The position numbers and the translations under genes are program-made. From Meandrina meandrites (taxonomy: Eukaryota; Cnidaria; Anthozoa; Scleractinia; Meandrinidae): 64,000 bases of DNA. The notes beneath the pieces are model-generated. The model saw only the letters and a program-made list of their open reading frames with translations, did no database searches and was not told where the DNA came from. The stretch spans positions 4,988,501 to 5,052,500 of the forward strand of contig OY855912.1 in NCBI GenBank assembly GCA_963693305.1, written 5' to 3'. The first letter of the stretch is position 1, and every line of letters starts with the position of its first letter. Positions 1-12,400 of the stretch are shown here, piece by piece.

Positions 1-2128
1 TCCATTAACATCCATGACAACTTTTGCATTTGCGTAAATCAATAATTAAAGAGTTTAGGAGATTTTTCATCAATTGGTGGGAACATGGGATCTGTTTGTA
101 ATCAAACCTGATTTGATTTTTCAACCAGTCATAAAGAAAGTTTCCCGGCAGGTGGCTACAAAACCGATCAAAGGCTTAAGGATAAAAATTATTTCGAAAC
201 CACTTCAAAACCACGCTGCAAAATTCATTATGGTGTTACTAAACCTACCATCACTGCGCCTTTGAGAAGAACGTCTCTAACTTTCCAGAGTCATCGATCT
301 TCGTTGGTTGAGACAACGACTTCAACAAAGTGTTCATGTTCCCTCGATAAATCCTTCGCGCGTCAGCCTTCAGGGACCAAATCTTTGTTGGATTAAGTAC
401 TTTTTTCGCGCACTAGAATCAATTTTTGTTTCACCTCTCCGACCTCGAATTGTTTTTTTTTTTTAATCCATACTTCTTCGTTTCAACAATAAGAACTTTA
501 ACACCGGTAAGGCGAACGACAAGCCATCTTCTAACTAGAGTGAAACCTCATTGTTTACTCGCTATTCCTGAGGATGAACCGAAAGGTAAGTATCATAAAA
601 TACTTAACAACGCTACAGTCGAAATTTTGAATTTATCAGTACACCGGTAAACAGTTTGATATGTAGGCTTTGATATTGGAAGCTCTTTAAACTCAAACGC
701 AGGTGCAAACAATCGTAACTATTGGCCTTCGACTAGCCCTTTATTCAGACTACCCCATGCGTTTATGAGAATGCGTATTCGCATTTCCAAGGAACACTGA
801 AGTTAACGTTTACATTTCTGTGCGAAACATGATACAATTACCGCTTTTTGCTTAATTGAAGGATGGTGTTAAAGTATATTCTATCTTTCTCTAAAAAGTT
901 GATAATTTTTAATTTTTAACTGCTGTTTCCCTTACATTGATGACTGATTCGTGTTTCACTCGTTTTATTTTGTCACCTGCAAAACGAATCGATCAAGGAC
1001 AACTGACTTATGGCATGGTCAGGCGCTACGTGACCGCGATAACATACAAGCAAAGGCTACTTTCGCCGGAGAATTGGATCATGAACCGGGCTTACCGACC
1101 TTTTACTTACAAGCCAATAAGACTTTGAGGAATTATTTGTTAGCTTGTAACACGACACGATTCTGATTTCAGCTAATCAGTTGAGGTTTTGACTGGATTG
1201 CAGGGTAGTATGATAATGTTTCTGCGTAATTAGCCTTGATTCCCTTTCCATCTAGTTGTGCCTTCATGTTTGAATTACTACAACACATGGATGGGTATGC
1301 AGCAGCTTCGCATTTAATTAAAAGTGAATAATGCAGCACGCGAAAGATTGTGAAAGACTGCATGGATATCTTTCACGATTTCCAGTTGCTCGAATGAGCT
1401 AATCAAATACAACTTGCTTGATTATATAATGTACGTACATAAAATCCCGATTTTTCGAACCCTCGCCTTCTCGAACCTCTCGCTTACTTGAACAGCTAGC
1501 GTTTCCCTTCTCAGTCGAACACTAAAATTTCATACCCGAGTTCTCGAATTCCCCAATTTCTTGAACCAATTTTCGTCTCCCTTGGAGGTTTGAAAAATCG
1601 AGATTCCACCTTATGTCATAATCCACTAAGAATTTCTCGGTCACTACGTTGCTCAAAACTGGTCACGTGATAAACCTCTATTGGACATTAGCGCGCAAAA
1701 ATCGCCATTTTCGCGTGACAAACCGCGTGTGAAGCATTTTCTGTTTACGTGCTCTGGACCAATGAAATTCATCTAGAACTTTATCCGGACATGCGGCAAG
1801 CGATAAATGAAAATTGGAGCATGTTCAAGGTCAAGGTTTTATTCATTTGCGGTCCTCTTCCACGATTTTGTTGTCACATGGCATGAAGGGCTATGACATA
1901 CAAAAGGACTATTAAATCAGAGTTTTACAACAGATAGAGCACGAGGGTAAGAAAAATCTGTCCTCAGCTGTCCTGTCCTCATAATATTTGCCCTTGGAAC
2001 TTCTTTTATCGGGCAGTTATCCATTTTGGGACAATTGTGCACCCTAACCCATGTTTATTAGCAGTGACAGATAACAGCCTCTGCTGCAATAATGATGATG
2101 ATTATGAATTGATTTCCAGAAGCCAAAA
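1..2128. other. non-coding stretch upstream of the first receptor gene
   Basis: No convincing exon was found. Short open frames here have no family resemblance. A GTAAGT at 586-591 follows an open stretch and could be the donor of a 5' non-coding exon, but nothing else supports this. Around 1450-1570 there is a run of imperfect TTCTCGAACC-like repeats. The promoter and 5' UTR of the receptor gene should lie in the right-hand part, but I see no clear TATA box. Confidence 0.5.
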
Positions 2129-5100
2129 ATGTTGAATCTGTTATCATCAAGAAGTTTACTTCTTGCTGTACTCCTTTCTTTAGAAGGTAAGCTTAGTAAT
2201 TTCTTATCCAGTCTTGTAAGATGAAGTTAAGTATTGGATAGAAGCTGCTTTTTTCACGAAGAAAAGCTCAAAATAGATACCAAACCAGAAATAATAAAAG
2301 TCAATATTTTACGTTGGTTATGGGTGAGGAAGGTTTAGGCGGATTGTTACGAACGACAAACTTGAAAAAAAATGGCCATTTTTTTCAAAATGCACCGTCC
2401 GTGACGTGACATAACTCCCTTAACAAAACGATACCTTTTGAAATTTGTGGCACCTTAGTTATGCATGCTTTTCAAAGACCATAAACCATTATTTTAACTA
2501 CAATTGTAGCTAAGTAACAAGAAAAAGAAAGTTACCAGCAGCGTTTTCCATTTATACGGAGAAACCAGTTGTTCCGGTGAAAAGATGGAATACCTTCAGA
2601 GCACGGTATTCCCTGTCGCCAGTTACCGTTGCTGTTGTCGTTATCGTTGGGTATTATTCTTTTCTTTCTTTCTTTTTTTTGGAGACGAAGGGTGGAGGGC
2701 CGTGGAAGTAGCGGGCTACGCTATAATCTTGACCATTTCTCGGGAAATGCTGGTGCTCACTGCTTTGTTTTATTGTTCAGTTGTAAGAACGATAGCAAAG
2801 GGCCTTACACCTGAGGAGCGACTTATCACAGATCTGCTGGCAAACTACACAAAGGAAGCAAGACCAGTTAAGGACCCCAGAGATAAAATCGTAGTAACAT
2901 TTGGATTTGAACTTGTTCAGTTGGTGAATGTGGTAAGTAGCGACACCTAAACTGCGACACCAAAACATCAAAGGATAACAAAAAAGTCATTTTGTAGTTT
3001 TGCTTATGCTCATCTATACACTAATTTGTAGCATTTGTATTTGTGTAGCGACTTTAAAATCTCACTCTTTCAGTTCATTTTAAGTCTGTCAATGTGCAGT
3101 TCTGTTGTTTGTTGTGACTGTTTCAGGATGACCGAAATCAAATGATCACTACCAATGTCTGGGTCCGCCAAGTAAGTCAATGATTATACCAAGTAAGCTA
3201 TTATATAAATGAAATACAGATCAGTGCTTACAAATAATAATTCGGCTGCTAAGTGGGAGGCACAGAGGCATCATTGTTATAATAAGTGCGATGGCAAAAC
3301 CTAGACTGAATAAATCTTACAGCGCGATAGACTGCCATCTCTTCCAATAAGGTTACTCATAAGTTTCGTCCTAAAAAGCGCCGGCCTGACGAGGTTCTTG
3401 GCACGAGAAAACACTTTCCTATACTGACTTTTTACAAGTAGATTACGATCCTATCGTCAAAGGAGAATTAATTCCAGCACGTGTGTTAACAAGAAGAATG
3501 TAAGACTATGCTTGGCCCCCTTAAGACACGACTATGCCACTCCCCTATCAAATCTATAACATTGGTTGCAGACATGCAACCAGGCATTTATCAATTTAGC
3601 AGTTCGTATCTATCCAAATTATTCTAAGGTTTTGGACCATCATTTCTAAAGATGTAAAGATTGTAAGTCGTTATTTAAACTCTTGGTACGACAAATAATG
3701 GCACTTTCTTGGTAGTGATAAAGCCTTTTCAAACAGGCGAGCTGCTACCGATTAACCAAACAAAAACCACCTTTTTAAAATATTTAATGCAAATGGCACA
3801 TTAAGCTGTGAAAGCCCATTTGTACAACGTAACAGCGTCCATTCGTCCTGTTATCCGGAATGGATATCAATCATTACTTCTTGAAGTTTTTGTTTTAAAC
3901 AGTTCTGAAGTTTTAAGTTAATGAGGCTTAAGACCTGGCTAAACTAGGAAACATTGTTGCGGACGCAAATATTTCCCAGTTTAAGCACGCGGGAAACATA
4001 TGTTGGGGAAACAAATTTTGCTTCACGTCACGTCTGCTTCAAGTCAAAAACAACTTTGTTTCCCTGACACCAATTTTGCTTTCACAACATATGTTGCCCA
4101 GTCTAGCTACCATGGAAACAATGTTGCCTAGTTTACGCGCATGCGTGACATTTTGTTCCTGAAACATTGTTTCCTAGTTTGGCTCTCGGGTAGCAAAACA
4201 TTTTTCTTGTTTCCCGCTAATTTACTACCCAGGAAACATGACAAGGAACAATGTTTCCTAGTTTAGCCAGGCCTTAACGATTGTCTCCTACAGATTTGGG
4301 ACAACGAGTTACTAAGGTGGAATCCGGCTGATTATGATGACATTCAGACTGTCAGACTCGACGCATCTCTTGTCTGGATCCCGGATATTGTGCTGTACAA
4401 CAGGTCAGTATTGACAGAATGGGCACCAGTTAAGGTTCTACTTTACCTCTACAGCTTTTAAACATGTTTTACCTTTGGTGTGAATGAGGTATTAGTCACT
4501 TTATAAGGATACAAAAACCAGCTTATTGAGCTGCTGAGGCTATATAACGATTGACATTTTCTTCTTTAACTAAACAGCTTTTAAACATGTTTTACCTTTG
4601 GTGTCAATGAGGTATTAGTCACTTTATAAGAATACAAAAACCAGCTTATTGAGCTGCTGAGGCTATATAACGATTGACAATTGTTTCGGGTAAAAAAAAA
4701 AGCACGTGTAGAGATGTTTTGTAGGAAGCAGAGTTGGCGCAGTTGTGTAAGTGCTCGCTTCCCGTTAATTTAGCCCGAGTTCAATTCCAATCAGGAATGC
4801 TGCTTGTTCTTACCTTGGTCGGAAGGTTTCTCGCTAGGTTCTTAAAGTTTTCTTCCCTCAACAAAAATCAATACTTCTTAAAATTCCAATTCAGTCTGGG
4901 ATATGCGCGCCACAGGCGGGTGAGTTGTCGAATTCGCTTTCACCTGTACTTAGTAGTAACGACCCAATCCTAGGTGATCTTGTTGTCGTTTGCAGTGCTG
5001 ACAGTGAATTCAGTGGTGGTACAGATAAATACAAGACTCCTGTGATTTTAACAAGCTCCGGGAAATGCAGTTGGTTTTGCCCGGCTTCCTTCACAAGCAC

Positions 5101-6474
5101 TTGCCCGATAGATGTACAGTATTTTCCATTTGATCGACAGAAGTGTGTTCTGAAATTCGGTTCATGGACATACGAGGTAAAGAGCGACATTAATTATGCA
5201 TTTCAAAGGTTTACCCCAAGAAGAGTGATTAGTATGCAGTTTCCCCATAACGGTACCTTTCTACAGGTCGCGTCAACTACAAAAATCGGAGAATATTGTG
5301 GTTAATATTTTAATAAGTAAAATTCTCTCATAGTATTCATACTGACTGATTTCAGTGTACCTTCCGATGCTTTTTCGTTTGTGCAGTCTCTGCGAAAACT
5401 CCACCCTTCCTTATCACGACTCAAAGTTCCTTATTGTGGCTAGCTGACAGAGGTGTAGATACTGTGTTAATAACAATTTTAACTTTACAGGTAATAGACC
5501 TCGACATGAGAGAAGAAAACGGGTCATCCAAATCTCAGTACAAAGAAAGCGCGGAGTGGAATCTTAATGTTGTGAAAAAAGTAAGAAACACCAATAAGTA
5601 TACATGCTGCAAGCACGACTTGGCTGATATCAGTATCATTATAGTGATGGATAGAAAACCACTCTTTTATCTCTTCAACCTCGTTATCCCATGCCTGATT
5701 ATCCTGTCTATGATTCTCCTGGGTTTCTTCTTGCCTCCGGAGTCAGGTGAAAGGATTACACTCAGCATAACGGTGCTCCTGGCGATGGCTGTGTTCCTTC
5801 AGTTGGTCGGAGAGAGTCTGCCGCGGAACTCCGAGACGGTGCCGCTACTGGGTAAGTTCTACATCACCATCATGGCGGAAATTTCCATCTCGCTGATGTT
5901 GACATGCTGGGTGCTGAACATTCACTATCATGGATCAGGGAATTCTGCTAAGGCAGTGCCTCTCTGGGCCCGCATCGTTGTGCTACAATGGCTCGGGTAC
6001 TTACTGTGTGTTGGTAAACCTGACGGAAGCTCCCCTGAAATACCAAACACTGATCTCAGATACCAACCAGACGACAGCAAGAGGAAAGGAGGACCGTTTG
6101 CACTTGACTGGGAAACTACATTTGCGCCCGCCGCTAACTGTCACTGTACAAGGTGTATAAACGCAAGGGGAGCTCACTTCAATGGAGAAAGGAGCCCAGA
6201 CGAATCCAGACTGATAGAGGTGCGCTACACTGGAGAATCATCTCCAATTGACTTTCCCCCTGAGCAACGGCGAGAAAAGCCGAAGGACCCTAAACTTTCC
6301 GAGGAAATTAGCGTTCTTGCAAATAGCATTCGGGAGCGTGAGAAGGTTGAGAAAAATCAAGAAGACTGGAAGTATTTCGCCATGGTAATGGACAGGTTTT
6401 TCTTCTGGTTTTACTCCATGACCATCGTTATCTCCACCTTGACCATCTTCCTAAGCCGTGGCGACGAAACATAA
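2129..6474 (+). CDS. alpha-type nicotinic acetylcholine receptor subunit (first of two)
   Basis: Cys-loop ligand-gated cation channel subunit of the plasma membrane. Exons: 2129-2186, 2781-2932, 3127-3171, 4294-4403, 4996-5176, 5491-6474; all introns are GT-AG and phases match, giving 509 aa. The start ATG has A at -3 and opens a hydrophobic signal peptide ending near residue 19. Ligand-site landmarks: loop D TTNVWVRQ, loop A WIPDIVLYN, a 15-residue Cys-loop CPIDVQYFPFDRQKC, loop B Trp in FGSWTYE, and vicinal cysteines YTCC, which mark an alpha subunit. M1 (LFYLFNLVIPCLIILSMILL), M2 with Glu at -1' and 20' and Leu at 9' (cation selective), M3, a long cytoplasmic loop and M4 (FFFWFYSMTIVIS) all lie in the last exon. 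Odd points: the loop C position that is Tyr198 in Torpedo alpha1 is Leu (CCKHDLAD), and there are two extra cysteines just before the Cys-loop. Family assignment is secure; the vertebrate orthologue and the natural ligand are not. Confidence 0.95.
3928..4277. mobile_element. TTAA-bounded inverted-repeat element (MITE)
   Basis: Both ends are TTAA. The left end continues GACCTGGCTAAACTAGGAAA, and the reverse complement of the right end continues GGCCTGGCTAAACTAGGAAA; only the first of about 25 bases differs. The 350-bp interior contains several more degenerate copies of the GGAAACAATGTTGCCTAGTTT motif in both directions and no ORF. TTAA target duplication is characteristic of piggyBac-type insertion, so this is probably a non-autonomous element mobilised that way (inference). 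It lies in intron 3 of the first receptor gene and ends 16 bp before exon 4. Confidence 0.75.
4451..4679. repeat. two-copy tandem duplication, period 123 bp
   Basis: ACAGCTTTTAAACATGTTTT starts at 4451 and again at 4574; about 106 bp match with two visible differences, separated by about 17 bp of spacer. It lies inside intron 4 of the first receptor gene, just after the exon 4 donor. Confidence 0.9.
4728..4880 (+). mobile_element. tRNA-derived SINE-like sequence
   Basis: GAGTTGGCGCAGTTGTGTAA resembles an A box, and GAGTTCAATTCC about 40 bp later resembles a B box of RNA polymerase III. The sequence cannot fold into a functional tRNA that I can see, so a diverged SINE head is the best reading. 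It lies in intron 4 of the first receptor gene. Confidence 0.45.
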
Positions 6475-8534
6475 AAACAGGAGAAAACATGGCCGATTTT
6501 GATGAATATCAGATTCCTCCTTATCAGGAAATCAAACACCTGAGGAAAAGTTGGATTGCACAAAGTATGGAATTGCTCCATAAAAAGAACGTCTTTTATC
6601 CGACTTAGTATCATATGAACAACAGACCCTTATGCCGTGGAGGTACCTATATGTAGTGTTATGTAGCATCCCTCTTAACTTTAAATTGGCATAAGTATTG
6701 AAAATTGAACATTTTTGGTACAAGGGACGGTTGGAAGGTTCTTATTATTCCTACATGTAATTATTTTAATTATACCTAAAATGCACCTTGCACCAGCCCT
6801 TTTTACAAGGGTTTTTCGGCGTTAAATTAAGACCATCACTAATACAAGGGCAAAATGTGAAATACTGAGGTATATATAATCTTTCTCGCAGTGATTATTT
6901 GAAATAACGGTAAATAATGCAGATGTATTCTTTCCTGTGGTGGCTGCCTAGGAAAAGCCTAACGCTTAAAGGGGCAGTATCACGAGAGGTCTTCTAAGTT
7001 TTTTTTTTGTAAACTATGCTAGAATTATAAAGGTGAACTCACTGATCAACAAAAAAATAACCTTTGAACAGCAAAAAAGGCATAAATTCACTTTCCAAGA
7101 TGTGAAGAAACCACAATCAAATGTTTTTAGTGATTTTCCTCCAAGTAACACTGTCAAACTTGCAAACCGTCGCGGCACACCCATATCCGAAATTTATGGG
7201 AGTACAACCCCCCCTGGGGCGAGTCATTTGGAAACCAGACAAAATTTTGGAAGGCAACACTACTATATATGTACTGGTATCCCATCCAGGAAGAGGCAAT
7301 AATGGTCAATAATTCTGGCTACAGTCGCCTCGTGTCACGGAAGCTGAATTAAGCGCTGGCAATGTAGTTCACATGTTTTGCTTTTAGGAGCAGATTTTTA
7401 AATTGATTTTTAAATTGTATCGGATAGTTATCTGTATTCTGGGTATAAGCTACATACCGCGTGGCAACCCTTGACTCTTTTATGATAAAGGAACTAGACT
7501 CGTTTCAATGTGTTCCAAAATGTTGTTTCTCTTAACTTTCAGTGCCAGATCTAGAAGAAGGGCCGAATTGCGCTTGTTTTCCAAAAATCGCCGGGATTGA
7601 GATATTTTTTTTTAGCAACGGCCTTTTGCTTGATTCAAAACTTTCGTCGAATAATTCGTTCACGTCTTAGGCGATCATAATAATCTGCACCTTTGTTTGT
7701 TAATAACATATTGTTTAAACTGTTTTATTGAATGAGTGTTCAAAACAGGGAACGCAAATACTCCCGCCAATGTATTCTAATGAAGGCATCCATAGTTATC
7801 TCGCGACTTAGTATAGCAACGTACGCATGTGGTAATGGGCTTCGGTTCAATGAATAGTTGATGATGTTAATATTAAAATTACATTTTTCATTGGTAAACA
7901 AAAATGTAATATTTATACATATATATAATATTAATAAAATGATTATATTTGACGATGTAAATCTCTAGAATAGAATAAAGCTGGTCATCTGTTGGATTGT
8001 ACAGTGTCAAGTTTGTAGTTTAAAGTTCGTATTCTTTCACTGACAGAGCAAATCAACATTAATTTGTGGCCATGATGAATAAGATAACGGTCCATGCCAC
8101 ATAGCCTGGGAAAATCCCATACTAATATGGGGACACAAATCAATAGATACTAAAATATATATATAAAAGAGAATTTAAAATAAAATTAAAACTGTATAAA
8201 ATAATTATGATACGCAGAGGGAATAGCCCTTTCAGCCATCGTATATGAGTAAACTAATATCGCATTTGTGTATCTTTTTTCAAAAAATATTTGAAGTCTT
8301 TGCTGAACTAATGTCTGGGGATAATTTTCCTCACAATTTAAACCCAAGATAACGCAAAGAATGCTTACCATATGTTACGGTATTATAGCTAGGAGTGGAG
8401 AAATCTGATTGTCTTAAAAAGTAAGAAAAATTATGGTTATTAAAAATATTACAGATATAAGTTGGGCATAGTTCGTGCTTCACTTTGTGCATAACAATAA
8501 AAATATCCTGCAAGCGCAGATTGTGACCATAACT
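6475..8534. other. 3' flank of the first receptor gene, no gene seen
   Basis: AT-rich sequence with short meaningless ORFs on both strands, no splice-competent exon of a known family and no clear repeat apart from short AT runs (for example TATATA near 7915-7930). Confidence 0.6.
7933..7979 (+). promoter_or_regulatory. candidate poly(A) signals for the first receptor gene
   Basis: The first AATAAA hexamers I find after the stop at 6474 are at 7933-7938 and 7974-7979, which would imply a 3' UTR of about 1.5 kb. A non-canonical signal nearer the stop is equally possible. Confidence 0.25.
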
Positions 8535-8696
8535 AAATTGGGGAGCCCCATGGTGGAGACCATAGCTACGAAAGTAGCAATGCTCGTGTCAGGTGGCCGG
8601 GATCATGGCTAATATACGCTCATAAGGGTATGCCAGTCCGCAACGCAATGTTTTGAATACCCCAATTTCGATATATTAAGAGGGGTGACTCTTAAC
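8535..8696. ncRNA. candidate structured RNA (unassigned)
   Basis: AAATTGGGG at 8535-8543 is exactly complementary to CCCCAATTT at 8660-8668, forming a 9-bp closing stem. Inside it follow ATGGT-GGAG-ACCAT (8550-8563), GCTAC-GAAA-GTAGC (8565-8578, a GNRA tetraloop), and a bulged stem TGGC..ATAC/GTAT-GCCA (8606-8635). A further perfect hairpin, TTAAGAG-GGGTGA-CTCTTAA, starts at 8676, but that one belongs to the adjoining transposon end. I compared it by eye with U1, U2, U4, U5, U12, 7SK, SRP RNA and tRNA and found no match. It could be a MITE rather than an RNA gene; the strand is unknown. Confidence 0.3.
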
Positions 8697-9330
8697 TACC
8701 AATTTGTTTCTAAGGCAGGTTTCTTATCGTTATATGTATGAAACAAAACCTCATACAGATAAGCTTTTTGCCCGAGTTTGTTCTATTGAAGATTCCTCCA
8801 AGAGTTTGAAGTCGCGGTCATATTTAACGCGTCACGTGACCAGAACAGAATAAACCCTAAAACTCAAACGGCGGATAGATTTTAAAATTAAAATGAGCGT
8901 CAATAGATAAAGAACGTCCACATGCGTAATGTGACGTATCGTTTTCATGAAATTCGCATTATTATAAGAGTTATGGCCTAATATACACTCATGTTTACAG
9001 ACTTTTATCAGTAGCGTTTCCTTTTTTCGTGTAAACGGTAAAAGCATACGTCAGATTATAAAGACGGCTACGTTATCTCTGATTCGTAAGAGAAATCGGA
9101 ACTTTACCTTGTTTCCGTGGAGTTTTTGGGATTTTAAATTCTAACGCGCGGTTTGGGACTGGCACTAGTTTCGCACGGGCAATGTTATATTTTTCAAAGC
9201 AGGTGCACCCCCAAACAAAATTCACCATTTAGCGTTACAAAAAGCTTCAAAATCGCTTGCTTCAAAATACAGTCCTCAGCCAATCCTTAGCAACTGCTCC
9301 AGATCTGTAGTTAAGAGTCTCCCCCCTTAA
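8676..9330. mobile_element. TTAA-bounded 655-bp inverted-repeat element
   Basis: The left end TTAAGAGGGGTGACTCTTAA (then CTAC) is matched by the reverse complement of the right end, TTAAGGGGGGAGACTCTTAA (then CTAC): about 24 bp with two differences. TTAA is present at both boundaries. The interior holds no transposase ORF. The end differs in sequence from the element at 3928-4277, so it is a second family with the same target preference. Confidence 0.7.
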
Positions 9331-9423
9331 AATTCAGCCTAAAACAACAGACCTTAGAACGAGGTTCCGGGGTTTATTCTCCAGAGCCTCGTAGTGATGT
9401 CTATTGTTTTAGGCTGAGTTTAA
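9327..9423. repeat. 97-bp foldback abutting the TTAA element
   Basis: Arms TTAAAATTCAGCCTAAAACA and, in reverse complement, TTAAACTCAGCCTAAAACAA form a hairpin of about 30 bp arms. It is also TTAA-bounded and shares its left TTAA with the right end of the preceding element, suggesting insertion of one beside the other. Confidence 0.65.
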
Positions 9424-9424
9424 A

Positions 9425-12400
9425 AGATCGAAATTGGACCAAATTGGGTTATTGTATTTGAGCAACCTACGTTTGAGCCAATTTTTACGAGTCGTTATCA
9501 AACAAACAAAATCTTACAATTCATGAATGAAAAATCGGATTGGAGAATTCGTGCTATCAGCTGTATATCTGAAAAAAGGTGCCTTTGGAACTCCTTTTGA
9601 CGATAAAACCAAATTGATTGCAAGGCTGGTACTACGGCAAAAGGGCAAAATTTATTGGCCAATATTTCAACTAGCAGAGCTAGTCTTCTTCACGGTTATA
9701 GTCAGAAAACAAGTATACCCTTTGAACTCCGTGCCAACTGCCAGAAAAGTCACTGCGCATGCGAAGTTGTAGCCACGCAAAGATAGAGAACACAAACCCA
9801 CATTCGAAGTCAGGCATTTGGGTTATTCTCTCCGCTTTTCAGAAATTGGAAGCAACTTGTGGAGAGGCCTACACGCGTGGGTGGACATACCCCCGTCATT
9901 GTACAGGCCCCTAATGTGAGGTCCGTGTGCGGCCGTAACCATAACTCAGTACGATTTGCCTTGTGAATGTCTTTTGGAGGTATCCCCTTAACAAATGCAG
10001 TGTTGGTGTGCCGGCCGGGTCACTAACAGAGTTTAATTTTGAAAGCAATTTCTTTTATAATATTGCGTTGTAACGATCACCGCCATCGTTGCCTTGTTTC
10101 CTTTGATTGAAAATTTTAACAATTGCGTGAAATGAAAAATATTTCCCACAGCGCTTAGAAATAATTACAAATGAATCAATGAAGGAATGCAATTGAATAA
10201 TACTAGGTATAATCGATTTTCAATCGATCACAAATAGTATACAACGAAGTGAAACCTCTTACACAAGCTGCGGAAAAAAACGTTTTTCCCCCATCGAAGA
10301 TGGAAAGCTTCTTTATTTTTCATCTTGAATTATTCAATACCTACAGTTTTTAACCCCATATATAGACATATTATGGTTGACACTTGATTCTGCGGGACAA
10401 TATTCATATTATGGTTGGCCAAATGCAGTCATAATTTCAAAACTCAAGGCAACATGGAAATAAAGCAGGGCAATATTCGTCCCAAATGAATCCTTCGCCT
10501 AAGGCAGTGTTTATCTAAAGCACGAACCTCGTGATCATAGAAAACAGCTCTGCTTTGTAACTTATCGATAGAAGCACCTGTTTGTCATTGTTTTATGTAA
10601 GGAAAGTATAAATCATTTGGATAATCCTAGAGGTAAAAACTGAAAGTTACTTATGGACATTTTCCAGGTGAAACTCAAATGGAAACGATCCACGATCTCA
10701 TTAAACAGTTGGAAAATCTTGAATTCAACCCCTATTTTAAATCCATGCAGTGTTCGTTAATCCCTTGTTTTAAACAGATGCTAAATTAATCAATACATTT
10801 CGGTTTGGAAAACTAGTTTTCTCATTTTTGCATGCAATAAAACACCAGAAACCCCTGAGGTTCGTGTCAAAACATTGCGGTAATAGGATGATTTTTAATT
10901 TTGTTCAAGCGCCAAGAAATAATTTGAAAGGTTTCCACTGATTCTTTAATCAACAATATAGGAAGATAAAAAGAAAACACAATAAAGTCAAATATTAGCT
11001 ATGAAACTTAGCATTTTTATAATGTTACTGTTACAAAGGAAGCCTGGGAAAAGGAACTTTGGGCGGCGAAAAGACGCCTAATTTTAACCACAATACCACT
11101 TATTAATTTTTGCATAAAAACATTACTTAATTCAAATTGACGGCGGAGAAAATGTTAACGTTGTTTAACTATTTACTGCAGTGGGTTCATTTGAAGAAAA
11201 GTGACGGCAAATCCTACATTTACCTTTCTCAACAAGATTATCATTTTAATGCCAGCTAATGAAAAAGTGAAGAGAAAGTTTAAACTGAAGTGGAGGGTTT
11301 GAGAACAAAGCTGCAGGAGTTCTGTACGTATATTAAAGCAAATAAACCAGGTAAGCCAGTATCTTAATTTTCAGTATTTAACTTCATATATTTATTATAC
11401 CAACGAGGCAAGGTAGATAGTTTTATTCTTAATGATGAGTGAAATTACTTTAGCCCCGGTACTCTAAAATACAGTACACCCCGTTAACACAGAACCTGTC
11501 GAACGGACTGCTACCGGCACTTTCTAAAGACAGGTGACTGGGCAAAATCATAAATGTAACGAATCCCCCGCGATAAACAAAGGCCTGCTTGCTTACAACA
11601 CTTAATGCTTTCGTTGTCAACTAAAAAAAATTGAGTATAAATTGGCCAGTTTGTTCATCTAACATGATATGTTACAGTTTTTGGCTAGTATTCAAAATAC
11701 TCTTTCAAAGTAATATAGTATTAGGCTGCAATCAATGATGTTATGATACGCAAAATAATTTTTTTGAAACGGATATATATGTATATAACGAATATTTGTG
11801 GGGTGCAGAAAATTTCCGCTCTGTGATAAAAATCGCGGATAGCTCAGTAGCTTACTAAATTCGTGCAACCAATGGTGCATGTTGATTATTTTCGGTGACG
11901 GTGCACTAATGCGGCGGTACGTGTACAGTTGTTTCGAAAATAGTGACCATGTCTTTAATCAACCGTTGAATTTTTTGTGATTTTAATAGACGAAGCTCGT
12001 GGTAATAACTGATTTCTCTCCTGACTTTTTTCTGGAGGAGGGGGAAGGGGTTATCATTTTACTTTTACATGTATTTTTTAGTGAAAACAAATATCATCCG
12101 GCGGAATTTCAATATGTATTGCATGCAGTCGCCGTACAAAGTCACAGAATTGCCATGCTATCACAATATTACAGTGATTACGTTTTAACAAACGCGAGTA
12201 CTTCAAACAAAGGCAGTCTTTTTTTGCTGTTTTTTTTTATTATTTTAAGGGAATCTTTGTACGGAGTAACGAATCACACCTACTAAATCAATGCAAACAA
12301 CCATCTACGAATTCACTTGCACAATGTGCATTACATGCATGGCGTCCAAATAAGTCAATTTTTTAGCATGTTTTTCATTTATTTATTTACTTATCGATTC

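Noticed and set aside
426..650. Open frame followed by GTAAGT, possibly an upstream exon
   Set aside because: No recognisable protein family and no matching acceptor or second exon; kept only as a remark in the flank entry.
8535..8668. Spliceosomal snRNA, SRP RNA, 7SK or hammerhead ribozyme
   Set aside because: The defining motifs (U1 5' end, free Sm site, Alu-domain fold, CTGATGA...GAAA core) are absent or sit in paired stems; only an unassigned structured RNA is claimed.
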